Assembly (NCBI RefSeq): GCF_003992725.1
Contig: NZ_RZNF01000007.1
Span: 186,001 to 250,000 of the forward strand
DNA: 64,000 nt
Direction: 5' to 3'
From: Rhodomicrobium lacus
GTDB lineage: Bacteria > Pseudomonadota > Alphaproteobacteria > Rhizobiales > Rhodomicrobiaceae
Part shown: positions 17,121-25,308 of the stretch, piece after piece
How the letters are laid out: every line of letters starts with the position of its first letter
How positions within the stretch are numbered: the stretch's first letter is position 1
Notes under the pieces: model-generated
What the model saw: the letters and a program-made list of their open reading frames with translations, nothing else
What the model was told of the DNA's origin: nothing
Database searches by the model: none
Program-made: the position numbers and the translations under genes

Positions 17121-19249
17121 ATGTTATGGGGCAGCAGAGCGGCTTACGCCGCTGCAGTGGCGCTTTCCGCGTCCACTCTTCTTTCCGCGTCTGCGTTTTC
17201 GCAAGATGAAGCGGGGCAACGCGTCGAACTCGACGAGATTTCGATCTTCGCGACCCTCAATCCGATTGCAACGTTCGACTATCCCGGCCAAGTGGACGTA
17301 GTGGATCGCGATCAGATCCAGACCGAGCAAGCCTCGACAGTGGCCGAGACGCTGAAGAACGTCCCCGGCGTGTTCGTTGATGGCGGCGCACGCATGAGCG
17401 GGCAGACGCCAACATTCGCGGCTTCGACGGCGAGGACGTCCTCATTCTCGTCGACGGCGTGCCGCAGACGTTCCAGTCCGGGCATGACGGGCGCCTTTTC
17501 GTCGACCCGGATCTGCTGAAGCGCGTCGAGGTGGTGAAGGGGCCGAATTCATCGCTCTACGGCTCTGGGGCGCTCGGCGGCGTGATCGCGATGACCACCA
17601 TCGACGCGAGCGATCTTCTGGAAGCGGGCGAAACGGCGGGAGCGCGCGTCAAGGTCGGCTTCCAGACGGCGGACGGCCAGCCGATCCTCACGACCACGGG
17701 CTTCGCGCGGACCGAGGACGGCAGGTTCGAAACCATCGGCAGCTTTACCTATCGGCGCATGGGGTCGATCGAGCTTGGCAATGGCGACGACCTCAGCAAC
17801 AAGGACAACATCAAGTCCGCGCTCGCGAAAGGCACGGCACAGGTGACGCCGGACCTCAAGGCAACCGCGACCTGGGTCCATTTCGGCGACGACGGCGTCA
17901 CGCCCGCGAACCCGCAAAACAACGGCGAAGTCAGTTCATCGAACGCGCTCGTCAAACGCGGCATCCTGAGCGACACCGTGTCCGGCAAACTCAGCTACAC
18001 GCCGGAAGGCAGTCAGTGGTTCAACGGCAATTTCCTCGCCTACTGGGCGCAGAACAAGGTGACCGAGAATTACTATAACAGTACTCGGTATCAGACGCGC
18101 GATGTCGAAACGGTTGGCGTGAAGGCCGACAACCGCTCCTGGTTCGAGTTGAACGACTGGCAGACCAAGGTGACGTTCACCTACGGCATCGACTACCACA
18201 AGGACAAGCAGGCGGGCGCGGACAGCCTTCCCCAAGGCTGGGAAGTTGGCAACCAGATCTCATCGATCCCGAGTGCCGAAGCCGATTATACCGGCACCTT
18301 CATACAGGCTGAAATCAAGATGCTTCGGCCAGCGTCGCTTCCGGGCGAGCTTACGCTGACCCCGAGCGCGCGCTTCGACTCGTTTTCGATGGAGGCGAGC
18401 GGCGAGGAGGACTTCTCCGACGAGGCGTTCTCGCCGAAGATCGCAGCCGCATACAAGCCGGTGCCGTGGTTCCTGCTGTTCGGCAATTACGGAAGCGCCT
18501 TTCGTGCGCCGGACTACAATGAGCTTTACGCCATGGGGAACCATTTCTGCATCCCGATGGGGCCGCGAACGGTCTGCAATCCGTTTTTGCCGAACCCGGA
18601 CCTCAAGCCGCAAACGGCTGAGACCGGTGAAGTGGGCGCGGGCTTCGAGTTCACAGATGTCGTGGCAAAAGGCGACGCCGTGAAGCTCAAGGGCTCCTAC
18701 TGGCACATGGACGCGCGCGACTATATCAATCAAGAGGTTGTCGGTGCGAGTCTCACCGATCCAAGCGACATGGGCTGCTTCACCGGTCGAGGCGGGTGTT
18801 ATACCCGGTTCTTCAACACCGACCACGCCATCCTTTCGGGTGCGGAAATCGCGCTCACCTATGACAGCGCGCGGTTTTTTGGCGGCGCTTCGTGGGCGAC
18901 CATGACCGGCCGCGATGCTGATACCGATGCGTATGTCGGCGCGCTCCAGCCCGACAAGGTGATCCTCACCGCCGGCGTGAAGCTGCCGGAATACTGGACG
19001 CGCCTCGGCACGCGCTTCACCTTCGCGGACAAGTTTACGCGCGCCGATGCGGCGACGGCCTATCGCGACGCCTATAACCTCGTGGACCTGTTCGCCGTGA
19101 TCGAGCCGACCGAAGGGCCATTGAAAGGACTTCGTGTAGACCTCGGCATCGATAACGTCACCGACAAGGCCTATCAGTTGATCGCCGCGGATGTCTACGA
19201 GAAGGGCATCAACTTCAAGGGCGCAGTGAGCTGGACCGTGAAGTGGTAG
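17121..19249 (+). pseudogene. TonB-dependent haem receptor, interrupted by a one-base frameshift
   Basis: An outer-membrane receptor for haem or haemoproteins. Frame 1 (17121 on) encodes a signal peptide and the start of the plug, up to 'GVFVDGGARMSGQTP'. From 17411 the plug continues in another frame ('NIRGFDGEDVLILVDGVP…VEVVKGPNSSLYGSGALGGVI') through a 22-strand-type barrel to the C-terminal 'FKGAVSWTVKW'. One C is missing at 17409-17410; restoring it gives about 709 continuous residues, the normal length. No other damage is seen, so this is either a sequencing error or a very recent mutation. It is divergent from hutW and precedes exbB, exbD and tonB. Confidence 0.88.
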
Positions 19250-19278
19250 CCACGCGAGCGAAAAGATAAATGATATAA

Positions 19279-19311
19279 AGCCGGCGGCTCATCCGCCGGC
19301 TGTCGTTTTTT
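19279..19311 (+). terminator. Rho-independent terminator after the haem receptor
   Basis: Perfect 9-bp stem AGCCGGCGG/CCGCCGGCT with a 5-nt loop, then GTCG and six T. It separates the receptor from exbB, so exbB-exbD-tonB need their own promoter, probably in the AT-rich 19330-19430. Confidence 0.88.
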
Positions 19312-19508
19312 CTTTGGGGACTTTTCCAGTCGACACTGACACATATTTTGCCTCCATCTCCAATATCGAACTAAACCTATAATAATTACAAACTATATTC
19401 ATTGATTGCATCGGGACGCGGGATTATTGTCTCGAAGCGCGCTTGGGCAATTTTCTAATGCGGCAAGACAGTAGCGCGAAGTGCATCTCACGACATGAGG
19501 GAGAACGG

Positions 19509-20585
19509 ATGCAGTCGGAGGCGACGACGCGGTGCCAGCAGATGGTGCATGCCATAGTTGCTGTGATGGCCACGCTTCTGATAGCGATGAGCCCGGTTTT
19601 CGGCCAGGAGGGGAACGCACAGCCGCCGCAAACGGCTTCGGGCGGAGAGACGACCGCAGAGCCGCAACCGTCGCAGGCGGTTCAAACGGGAGCGGCGCCA
19701 ACCGTCGAGGGCCAACCGTCGCAAGCCGCGCCTCTCACAGCCGAAGCGAAGCTTGAAGAGCAAGCGCCACAAGCCGCGCAGGCCGAAGCGGGAGCAACCG
19801 TGGAGGCGCCGCCGCCTCTCGCATCTTCCCAATCCGAGCCATTGCCACCTCCGGCGAGCGAGAAGGCGATCGGCAGGCAGCTTCCGCACGAGTTGTCGCC
19901 GCTGGGAATGTTCCATGCCGCCGACATGGTCGTGAAGACGGTGATGATTGCGCTGCTGCTTGCCTCGTTTCTCACATGGACGGTTTTCTTCGCGAAAACG
20001 GCGGAGCTTTGGACGGCGCGTCGACGCCTGAGAGGAACAATCGCTGTTCTCGAAGATGCGCGAAGCCTCAGCGGGGCATTGGATGCGGTAGCGGAAACGA
20101 AAGGCCCGGGCGCGGTCATTGTCGCCGAGGCAGCCCGAGAGGTTCAGCGCTCCACGACGCTAGGAGAGCCCGACAAGGACGGCGTCAAGGAGCGGGTCGC
20201 ATCCCGCTTGTCCCGCGCGGAGGCACGCGCGAGCCGGCGTGTCATGTCCGGCATCGGCATCGTGGCCACCATCGGCTCGGTTGCACCGTTCGTGGGACTG
20301 TTCGGCACCGTCTGGGGCATCATGAACGCCTTCATCGGCATCTCGAAAGCGCAAACCACCAACCTGGCCGTGGTCGCTCCCGGCATCGCGGAAGCGCTGC
20401 TCGCAACCGCGCTCGGCCTCGTTGCCGCGATCCCCGCCGTGGTCGTCTACAACGCTTTCGCGCGGCAGATCACCGACTACCGCCAGCTTCTCGCCGACGC
20501 ATCGGCAGCGGTCGAAAGGCTGGTGAGCTTCGATCTCGATGCGAGATGCGTGGCCAGACCTCGCGTCAAGGCGGCGGCGGAGTAG
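19509..20585 (+). CDS. exbB: ExbB-type energiser of the TonB system
   Basis: 358 residues. A signal sequence and a Gln/Ala/Pro-rich periplasmic stretch of about 120 residues precede the MotA/TolQ/ExbB domain, with membrane segments near 'MVVKTVMIALLLASFLTWTVFF', 'MSGIGIVATIGSVAPFVGLFGTVWGIM' and 'ALLATALGLVAAIPAVVVYNAFA'. With ExbD it uses the proton gradient to drive TonB. The long N-terminal extension marks the alphaproteobacterial type. The start ATG 19509 follows GAGGGAGAA; the frame is open further upstream but lacks a ribosome site. exbD starts 4 bases after its stop. Confidence 0.93.
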   Translation: MQSEATTRCQQMVHAIVAVMATLLIAMSPVFGQEGNAQPPQTASGGETTAEPQPSQAVQTGAAPTVEGQPSQAAPLTAEAKLEEQAPQAAQAEAGATVEAPPPLASSQSEPLPPPASEKAIGRQLPHELSPLGMFHAADMVVKTVMIALLLASFLTWTVFFAKTAELWTARRRLRGTIAVLEDARSLSGALDAVAETKGPGAVIVAEAAREVQRSTTLGEPDKDGVKERVASRLSRAEARASRRVMSGIGIVATIGSVAPFVGLFGTVWGIMNAFIGISKAQTTNLAVVAPGIAEALLATALGLVAAIPAVVVYNAFARQITDYRQLLADASAAVERLVSFDLDARCVARPRVKAAAE

Positions 20586-20589
20586 CGCC

Positions 20590-21054
20590 ATGGCCGGAAG
20601 TTTGAAGCGGGAGCCGAGCGACGGCATAGAGGAAAACCACGAGATAAACGTCACGCCGCTGATCGACGTGATGCTGGTGCTGCTGATCATCTTCATGGTC
20701 GCCGCGCCGCTCTCCACGGTAGATGTGCCGGTCGATCTCCCGGTGTCGAATGCGCAACCGAAGCCAAGGCCGTCCGAACCGCTTTTCGTTACGGTGAAGG
20801 CAGACCTCTCCCTCTCCATCGGCAACGATCCCGTCCGGCGTGAGGCGATCAAGGCCGCGCTTGACGCCAAGACGAAGGGCGACACCGAACAACGCGTTTT
20901 CGTGCGCGCAGACAAGAGCGTGGACTACGGCTCCCTCATGGAAGCGATGAACCTGCTTCGGAACGCCGGCTATCTGAAAATCGGGCTCGTCGGACTCGAG
21001 GCCGCGCCGCAGGCGAGCGCGCAGGCGGTGGAAACGGGTGGCGCGAAGCCATGA
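20590..21054 (+). CDS. exbD: ExbD-type energiser of the TonB system
   Basis: 154 residues: a short cytosolic tail, one membrane helix 'INVTPLIDVMLVLLIIFMVA' carrying the essential proton-carrying Asp26, and a periplasmic domain ('VFVRADKSVDYGSLMEAMNLLRNAGY'). ExbB, ExbD and TonB together energise outer-membrane receptors. The start ATG 20590 was chosen as it lies 4 bases after the exbB stop. It overlaps tonB by 4 bases. Confidence 0.94.
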   Translation: MAGSLKREPSDGIEENHEINVTPLIDVMLVLLIIFMVAAPLSTVDVPVDLPVSNAQPKPRPSEPLFVTVKADLSLSIGNDPVRREAIKAALDAKTKGDTEQRVFVRADKSVDYGSLMEAMNLLRNAGYLKIGLVGLEAAPQASAQAVETGGAKP

Positions 21055-21863
21055 CCTCAGTAGATTGGGCGTTGGACTACGCGACTGGCAACATGGACGA
21101 GCGTCGGACCGACGCCATGCGCTGGGCGGCCGCCGCTGCGGCTGCCGCGACGCTCTATGCCTGCGCGGCTTTAGTCATCCTCTGGCAGCGTGAGGAAGCG
21201 GCGCCTGCATCGAGCGATTCCGCTGGCGCGGTCATGGTCGAACTCGCGCCGATCGTGGCCGCCCCTGAGACGCCGGTGCGTGACGTCGCTACAGGTGCGG
21301 AATCGGAAGCTTCGCCCGAACAGGAGATCAGTGAGCCAAAGCCGGAAGAAGAGCCGGTGCTGCAAGAGACCAGGCTTCCCGAGTTCGAGAAGGCCGTGGC
21401 CGTTCTCGAACGGGCGCGGCAGGAGCCGCAACCAGAAAAGCCGGTCGAAAAGCAGATTGAAAAGAAAGCGGAAGAGCAGAAGCCGCATCGGGTGAAATCG
21501 ACCGCTCGCGCCGCAGCCGCGCCGCGCCCGGACAAGACGAGGCATGCCCCTGTAAACGCGGCGCCGTCCGCAGGCGTCTCCTCCTCGGCGTCCGCCGCCT
21601 CATGGCGAAGCGCGGTTGTCGGTCATCTGAACCGCCACAAGCGTCATCCGGGCGGCGCATCGAACGGCACGGCCTCGGTCGCTTTCGCCATAGACAGGCA
21701 AGGCCGTGTTCTGTGGGCGCGCCTCATCCGTTCGTCCGGCAGTTCCCAGCTTGACGCTGAGGCCGTCTCTCTTGCGAAGCGCGCCTCTCCCGTGCCCGCG
21801 CCGCCGGCGGAAATGGCGCGCGGGTCGATCACCCTCTCGGTTCCGCTCCGCTTCACGCGCTGA
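21051..21863 (+). CDS. tonB: TonB energy transducer
   Basis: 270 residues. An N-terminal membrane anchor (residues about 28-45) is followed by a long Glu/Pro/Lys-rich periplasmic spacer ('EPQPEKPVEKQIEKKAEEQ'). The C-terminal TonB domain reads 'WRSAVVGHLNRHKRHPGGAS', 'GTASVAFAIDRQGRVLWARL' and 'SSGSSQLDAEAVSLAKRASP'. It carries energy to the receptor upstream and possibly to the partial receptor at the window end. The start overlaps the exbD stop (ATGA). Last gene of the exbB-exbD-tonB operon. Confidence 0.95.
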   Translation: MTSVDWALDYATGNMDERRTDAMRWAAAAAAAATLYACAALVILWQREEAAPASSDSAGAVMVELAPIVAAPETPVRDVATGAESEASPEQEISEPKPEEEPVLQETRLPEFEKAVAVLERARQEPQPEKPVEKQIEKKAEEQKPHRVKSTARAAAAPRPDKTRHAPVNAAPSAGVSSSASAASWRSAVVGHLNRHKRHPGGASNGTASVAFAIDRQGRVLWARLIRSSGSSQLDAEAVSLAKRASPVPAPPAEMARGSITLSVPLRFTR

Positions 21864-21931
21864 CCGGTTTGAGGATCCGGCTGGATGTCGTTCGCGTCAC
21901 GACATCGGCATGAGGTGCCATGAGCGCATTG

Positions 21932-21967
21932 AAAGCCCGCCTCGATGACAGGAGCGAGGCGGGCTTT
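21932..21967. terminator. Bidirectional hairpin between tonB and the autotransporter
   Basis: Perfect 13-bp stem AAAGCCCGCCTCG/CGAGGCGGGCTTT with a 10-base loop. The ends of the stem provide short T runs on both strands. It lies between convergent tonB and the autotransporter gene. Confidence 0.75.
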
Positions 21968-21973
21968 GTCTTG

Positions 21974-24900
21974 TCAGAACTTCCAGACGACCGTGCCGCG
22001 CACGCCATTGTCGTCGGAGCGGTCGCCGAACTGCCCGACATAGGACACGCCCACCGTTACATTCGATGACACGGCCGTGCCAAGACCGGCCTCTACGAAG
22101 GCGACATCCCGCGAAATCGGGCTTCCCGCCACCGTGAACGCATCGCCGCCCGAAAACGCGAAGGTGCTCGTCGGCGTGACGTCGCCGAAGGCGTGCCGCC
22201 AGCCGAAGGAGCCTTTTGCCGTGAGGCCGATGCCGCCGAGGGTGAAGTCGCGGGAGAGATGCACGCCGAGGGTCGAGTAGCCCACGCCGGTATCGCCGGA
22301 GCGCGCCGCAAGCGCCGCCGCGCCGCCGCTTTCGTTGAAGGCGTCGGAATGCACGTTCACGAAGGCAAGCCCCGCGAACGGCTCGACGACGACCGCGCCC
22401 GCTGGCGTGGCGATGGCCCCGAGACGATAGCCGACCTCGCCGAACACCTGCCCCGTGACCGCCTGATAATCTGACTTCAAGCGATCACTGTAGCCGGTGA
22501 ACGCAACGCCGCGCGACAGCGAGATGTCGGAGATCGTGAAGGAGCCGCCGACGCGAAGCGCAACCGGTCCCCATGCGCCGCCGCCATAGAGGCCGAAATG
22601 GTAATTCTCGCTCGATCCGCTGGATGCGACGCCTGATGCTTTATAGGTTGAATGGCTGTAGCCGGACAGGAAGCCCGCGCGGATGCCGCTGCCGACGAGG
22701 CCGTCGAGGCCAGCGAAGAAGCCGCCCGTTGTGTGATCGAGGGCGTGTGCATTGCCGTTGCCGTCGATGCCGCCCCACGATCCGAACCCGCGTCCCCAGG
22801 CCGAGAGGCCAGCCGCGCAGGGTGCGGCGGGCTCGTCCTTGGCGGAAACGGGCTGCCACTCGGTGCTGCACTGGTCGTCGTCGCGCAGACGGTCGAGCGC
22901 GGCGCTGCGCGCAAAGCGGCTGTCGTCCACGAGCGCGGCCTTGGCCGATGCATGCGCTTCGCCCGAGAGCTGGTTGAAGGCGACGCGCGCCGTTTCGTAG
23001 CTCGTCAAATACCCGACCGCATCGCGCAGCGTGTTGCCTTCGGAAAGGCTTTGCAGCCCGTTCGCGGCCGCCGTCTCGTTGCGGGTTGTGGCCGCCGCCG
23101 AGAAGGCCGAGGTCTGCGTCACGGCGAGCCTGACGGCGTTTCCAGGGTATTTGGCGACGAGGTCGTAAAAGGCCGAAAGCGTGGTGTCGCCCGTAAGCGT
23201 GTATTCGCCGGAAACGCCGCCAGCGGCGGTAAGCACTGTATAGGTGGAGCCGATGGTATAGCGGCCGCTCACGGTTTTCGACACATTCAGGATCGCGCCG
23301 TCCACGCTTGCGGCCCCCGTGATATTAATCGCGTCGGACGCGGTCGAACCGGGCGTGACCTGCACGGCGTAGGTGGAGCCGCTCGCTTGCGTAAAGTTTC
23401 CGCCAACCGTCAGCGTGCCGATGCCGTCACCGACCTTGAGCACTGCCGTGGAGGCAACCGTCACATTGCCGGAGAAGCTCAGGCCGCTCGTCAACGTCCA
23501 CGCACCGCCGTAGATGTTCAGGCTCTCGAAATTGGTGGCGTTGGAGAGGGAACCTGCGCCAGTACCCTTGAGATTGAGGGTGTCCGCGCCCGCGCCGCCG
23601 TCGATCTGGCCGTTGACGGTTGCGCCTGTATAAAGGTTCAGCGTGTCGTTGCCGCTGCCGAGCTGAATCGCCCCGTTGATGGTGGACCCGGCGAGAAGCG
23701 TCACCGTGTTGTTGCCGCCGTCGATCCGGATCGCCGCCGTGCCGCCCGTGATCGTGCCGCTGTTCGTGATCGTGTTGTCGTAAGTGCTCCCGGCGATCCA
23801 GATGCCGTAGCCGGTCGTGCCGGTGATGGTGCCGTCATTGGTGATGGACACCGCCGCCACACCCGGACCACCCGCGCCGTCGTCGATCAGGATGCCGTTG
23901 GTCGCACCGGAGATGGTTGCGCCCGTGTGGTTGATGAGGGTGCCGCCGCCTGCCGCAATGCCTTCCGAGCCGTTTGGATTGCCGCCGCTGTCCACGCCGC
24001 CTGCGCCCGTGCCCTGAATGATTCCCCAGTTTTCTATGTAAGCCACACCGTCGATATCGACGCCGTCGCCATCGCCGTTGTTGACTGTCGCGCCCGTACC
24101 CGTCTGGTCATAGGCGTTGCCGGCGCCTGCGTATGCTCCCGTGATCGTGCCCCAGTTGTAGACTCTGCCCGTTCCGTCCGAACCGACGCCCGAGCCGTTA
24201 TTTCCGGTGATCGTGCCTCCCGCATAGTTGTAGACGGTGACGTCGGTATCGGCGGTGATACCGTGACGGGGGCCGCTGATCGTGCCGTAGTTATTAACGG
24301 TCACCCCGGTATTTCCGCCGATGTCGATGGCGTCGGAGGCACTCTTCGCGCTCGCGCATGCCGTTGCGCCGAGATAGTCGGGACACTTCGTATTGTAGGG
24401 ACTGGTCGAGATGATCGTCCCGGTATTGGTGATCGTCATGTTCGAGCCCGGACGCAGCGCATCGTCGTAGGCCGCGCTGAGAGTGCCGGAATTCGTGATC
24501 GTTCCGCCGGTTGCATCGCGTGCGTCGATGGCTTGACCGGAGCTGCCCGTGGCCGAAATGGTGCCCGCGTTCGTGATCGTGAGGGCGCTGACGTTGCTCC
24601 CGACCTTGATGGCGTCGTCGCCGGAAGCGGTTATCGTGGCCCCGGCGTTATTGGTGATGGTAAGGCTTCCAGACGCATCGCTGCCTTTGATGGCGCGCTT
24701 GCCGTTCGCCGTATCGGATATGGTGCCGGAATTGGTGATCGTGACGTTCGAGCCCGAAGCCGTGACCGCGTCACCGCTGGTGACGGCCACCGAGCCCAGG
24801 CTTGTGACGGTCAGGCTGCTGCCAGCGGTGGACAGCGTCTGGCAACCGCTTGCCGTGTTGATGCTCCCGCCGCTACCGCACGCCGCCTCTGCCGCATTCG

Positions 24901-25090
24901 ATACCAGAACCAGACTCACAGCCGCGAATGCGGCGCAAGAGCCGGAAAACATTATCTTGCCCATTTGCTCAACTAATTCTTTGATTGCCCACCCGAATTT
25001 TCGGACCTTATGAGCGCTCTTTGAAGCTTGCGTGACACGCTTGGCCTGAGCCTTGGAGGGCGGTCGCGGTGATGCAATTGGGCTACTCAT
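21974..25090 (-). CDS. Type V autotransporter with repeat-rich passenger
   Basis: About 1,038 residues from the ATG at 25090. A basic 42-residue lead precedes a signal peptide (MGKIMFSGSCAAFAAVSLVL…AAEA), giving an extended signal region of the kind used by large autotransporters. The passenger is a run of 'TITNSGTI'-type beta-helix turns (about a dozen), then two RTX-like turns, 'GSGNDTLNL' and 'GGAGADTLNL', and an autochaperone-like stretch. The last 280 residues form the beta-barrel ('GLSAWGRGFGSWGGIDG' to 'GTVVWKF'), ending in phenylalanine as required for BAM recognition. It is probably a surface adhesin; the ligand is unknown. Starts at 24964 or 25195 are also possible. Confidence 0.88.
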   Translation of the reverse strand: MSSPIASPRPPSKAQAKRVTQASKSAHKVRKFGWAIKELVEQMGKIMFSGSCAAFAAVSLVLVSNAAEAACGSGGSINTASGCQTLSTAGSSLTVTSLGSVAVTSGDAVTASGSNVTITNSGTISDTANGKRAIKGSDASGSLTITNNAGATITASGDDAIKVGSNVSALTITNAGTISATGSSGQAIDARDATGGTITNSGTLSAAYDDALRPGSNMTITNTGTIISTSPYNTKCPDYLGATACASAKSASDAIDIGGNTGVTVNNYGTISGPRHGITADTDVTVYNYAGGTITGNNGSGVGSDGTGRVYNWGTITGAYAGAGNAYDQTGTGATVNNGDGDGVDIDGVAYIENWGIIQGTGAGGVDSGGNPNGSEGIAAGGGTLINHTGATISGATNGILIDDGAGGPGVAAVSITNDGTITGTTGYGIWIAGSTYDNTITNSGTITGGTAAIRIDGGNNTVTLLAGSTINGAIQLGSGNDTLNLYTGATVNGQIDGGAGADTLNLKGTGAGSLSNATNFESLNIYGGAWTLTSGLSFSGNVTVASTAVLKVGDGIGTLTVGGNFTQASGSTYAVQVTPGSTASDAINITGAASVDGAILNVSKTVSGRYTIGSTYTVLTAAGGVSGEYTLTGDTTLSAFYDLVAKYPGNAVRLAVTQTSAFSAAATTRNETAAANGLQSLSEGNTLRDAVGYLTSYETARVAFNQLSGEAHASAKAALVDDSRFARSAALDRLRDDDQCSTEWQPVSAKDEPAAPCAAGLSAWGRGFGSWGGIDGNGNAHALDHTTGGFFAGLDGLVGSGIRAGFLSGYSHSTYKASGVASSGSSENYHFGLYGGGAWGPVALRVGGSFTISDISLSRGVAFTGYSDRLKSDYQAVTGQVFGEVGYRLGAIATPAGAVVVEPFAGLAFVNVHSDAFNESGGAAALAARSGDTGVGYSTLGVHLSRDFTLGGIGLTAKGSFGWRHAFGDVTPTSTFAFSGGDAFTVAGSPISRDVAFVEAGLGTAVSSNVTVGVSYVGQFGDRSDDNGVRGTVVWKF

Positions 25091-25192
25091 CGCTCTCGTG
25101 GAGCGAACGCCGTCTTTCTGAATTGGACAAAAGCGAGAGGAGAAGCGGGCCGCCTCGCGCGCCGTTGCTCCGAGACGACAGACAAGCCAAAA

Positions 25193-25234
25193 CACGGAGC
25201 GCGCTTTCGATTTGAATCGAAAGCGCGCTCCGTG
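25193..25234 (-). terminator. Perfect 20-bp inverted repeat, probable terminator of the chemoreceptor gene
   Basis: CACGGAGCGCGCTTTCGATT (25193-25212) pairs with 25215-25234 across a 2-base loop. On the minus strand it is followed by TTTT. It lies between the chemoreceptor and autotransporter genes, both on the minus strand. Confidence 0.7.
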
Positions 25235-25308
25235 GACTCTTTAGTCCTGCCTGCCACCGAGGGTCTTCTTGGCGCAGAAACAAGATCTGCTTTCTGCGCC
25301 GACGCGCA

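Noticed and set aside
22652-24976. Open frame of 774 codons on the plus strand
   Set aside because: Antisense to the autotransporter, which has a signal region, passenger and barrel; the plus-strand product is Arg/Val/Gly-rich with no recognisable fold.
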